Assembly (NCBI GenBank): GCA_937928015.1
Contig: CALFXA010000167.1
Span: 1 to 5,433 of the forward strand
Length of the DNA stretch: 5,433 nt
Reading direction: 5' to 3'
DNA from: an uncultured Anaerolineales bacterium
Lineage (GTDB): Bacteria > Chloroflexota > Anaerolineae > Anaerolineales > Villigracilaceae
Shown: in pieces, positions 5,032 to 5,433 of the stretch
Numbering within the stretch: the first letter of the stretch is position 1
Layout of the letters: every line of letters begins with the position of its first letter
Position numbers and translations under genes: made by a program
The notes under the pieces: generated by a model
Told to the model about the DNA's origin: nothing
Seen by the model: only the letters and a program-made list of their open reading frames with translations
Database searches by the model: none

Positions 5032-5433
5032 GGCGAACCTCTGCCGTTTTTACGCTCTTCATCTTCCCGGTTTTGCCTTCTGCCAATAATTGCGCGGCTT
5101 GTTGAATGCCCTGAATGATTGCCTGTGGCCGCGGCGGACAGCCGGGCACATACACATCCACGGGGACAATCGCTTCAACGCCATCCTGGATCGTGGGGCT
5201 GCCGGCAAACACATTGCCTGTTGCCGGGCACGAACCGACTGCCACAACGGCTTTCGGTTCGGGCATTTGTTCGTAGACATTCCGCACAGCTTCCCGCGCC
5301 CGAAAAGTCATCGTGCCGGTGATCAGCAAAATATCGGCATGTTTGGGGCTGCCTTGTAATACCGCGCCGATTTGTTCGGCGTCGTAGCGTGGACAGAAAC
5401 ACGGTGCAACCTCGATGTCGCAGCCATTGCACG
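5024..5433 (-). CDS. Group 4 [NiFe] hydrogenase small subunit, NuoB-like (EchC/HycG/CooL-like), 5' end outside window
   Basis: The frame is open to the window edge, giving 135 residues; the N-terminus lies beyond base 5433. The visible part starts with C-N-G-C-D-I-E-V, the CxxC version of the cluster motif found in group 4 hydrogenases, whereas NuoB has adjacent Cys-Cys. The other two ligands of the proximal [4Fe-4S] cluster are in V-G-S-C-P (visible residue 68) and P-G-C-P-P-R-P (visible residue 98). The spacings of 64 and 30 residues agree with the family. P-R-Y-D-A-E-Q-I-G and G-S-P-K-H-A-D-I-L-L-I-T-G are also typical. The subunit relays electrons between the ferredoxin subunit and the NiFe site. 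The internal TTG at 5329 is not the start, because conserved sequence continues upstream of it. Two extra cysteines (A-P-C-F-C, visible residues 11 and 13) are unusual. Only about 10-40 residues are probably missing. Confidence 0.94.
   Translation of the reverse strand, partial: CNGCDIEVAPCFCPRYDAEQIGAVLQGSPKHADILLITGTMTFRAREAVRNVYEQMPEPKAVVAVGSCPATGNVFAGSPTIQDGVEAIVPVDVYVPGCPPRPQAIIQGIQQAAQLLAEGKTGKMKSVKTAEVRHE

Noticed and set aside
5024..5329. Small-subunit gene starting at the TTG at 5329
   Set aside because: Conserved small-subunit sequence, including the CxxC cluster motif, continues upstream in the same frame to the window edge.
2034..5433. Reading the operon as part of a respiratory complex I (nuo)
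   Set aside because: The NuoD-like protein has both CxxC pairs that bind nickel, and the NuoB-like protein has CxxC rather than adjacent cysteines. Both point to a hydrogenase.

Overview
The window looks like one end of an assembled bacterial metagenome or draft-genome contig. The first 47 bases are not biological. They match the Illumina TruSeq indexed (P7-side) adapter: the end of the P7 tail, an 8-base index, then the Read-2 primer site. Genomic sequence starts at about base 48. The rest is a densely packed region of moderate GC, with two transcription units facing each other. Compact complex-I-like group 4 [NiFe] hydrogenases occur in many anaerobic bacteria and archaea. The general flavour (Ech/Coo-like hydrogenase next to moaA, bacterial Shine-Dalgarno sites) would fit an anaerobic bacterium such as an Anaerolineae-type Chloroflexota, but the sequence alone does not prove this.

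Left unit (+ strand, 48-798): the C-terminal fragment of a CPBP/CAAX-type intramembrane protease, truncated by the adapter junction. It overlaps by four bases (ATGA) a complete 160-residue SnoaL/NTF2-like protein. An 11-bp perfect inverted repeat lies inside the second gene. Bases 799-946 hold no gene I can support.

Centre: an 18-19 bp perfect inverted repeat (947-986) sits between the convergent units and is best read as a bidirectional intrinsic terminator.

Right unit (- strand, 5433 down to 1029): one tightly spaced operon, with gaps of 9 to 21 bp or overlaps of 4 and 8 bp. In transcription order it encodes a NuoB-like hydrogenase small subunit (5' end outside the window), a NuoH-like membrane subunit, a NuoI-like 2x[4Fe-4S] ferredoxin subunit with a C-terminal Cys-knuckle domain, a NuoC-like subunit, a NuoD-like [NiFe] catalytic subunit, and MoaA (GTP 3',8-cyclase of molybdenum cofactor synthesis). 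The five hydrogenase genes form the core of a membrane-bound group 4 [NiFe] hydrogenase. Electrons would pass from the ferredoxin subunit through the small subunit to the NiFe site, and the NuoH-like subunit would couple this to ion movement. The catalytic subunit carries both CxxC pairs and ends right after the second one, so it has no C-terminal peptide to remove. MoaA as the last gene suggests a link to a molybdenum or tungsten enzyme. A formate dehydrogenase is the obvious candidate, but none is visible here. Antiporter-like NuoL/M/N-type subunits, if present, would lie beyond base 5433.

I see no mobile element, CRISPR array, tRNA or rRNA. Nothing here is a clearly new system. The most notable points are the gene order B-H-I-C-D, the processing-free large subunit, extra cysteines in the small subunit, and the moaA linkage.
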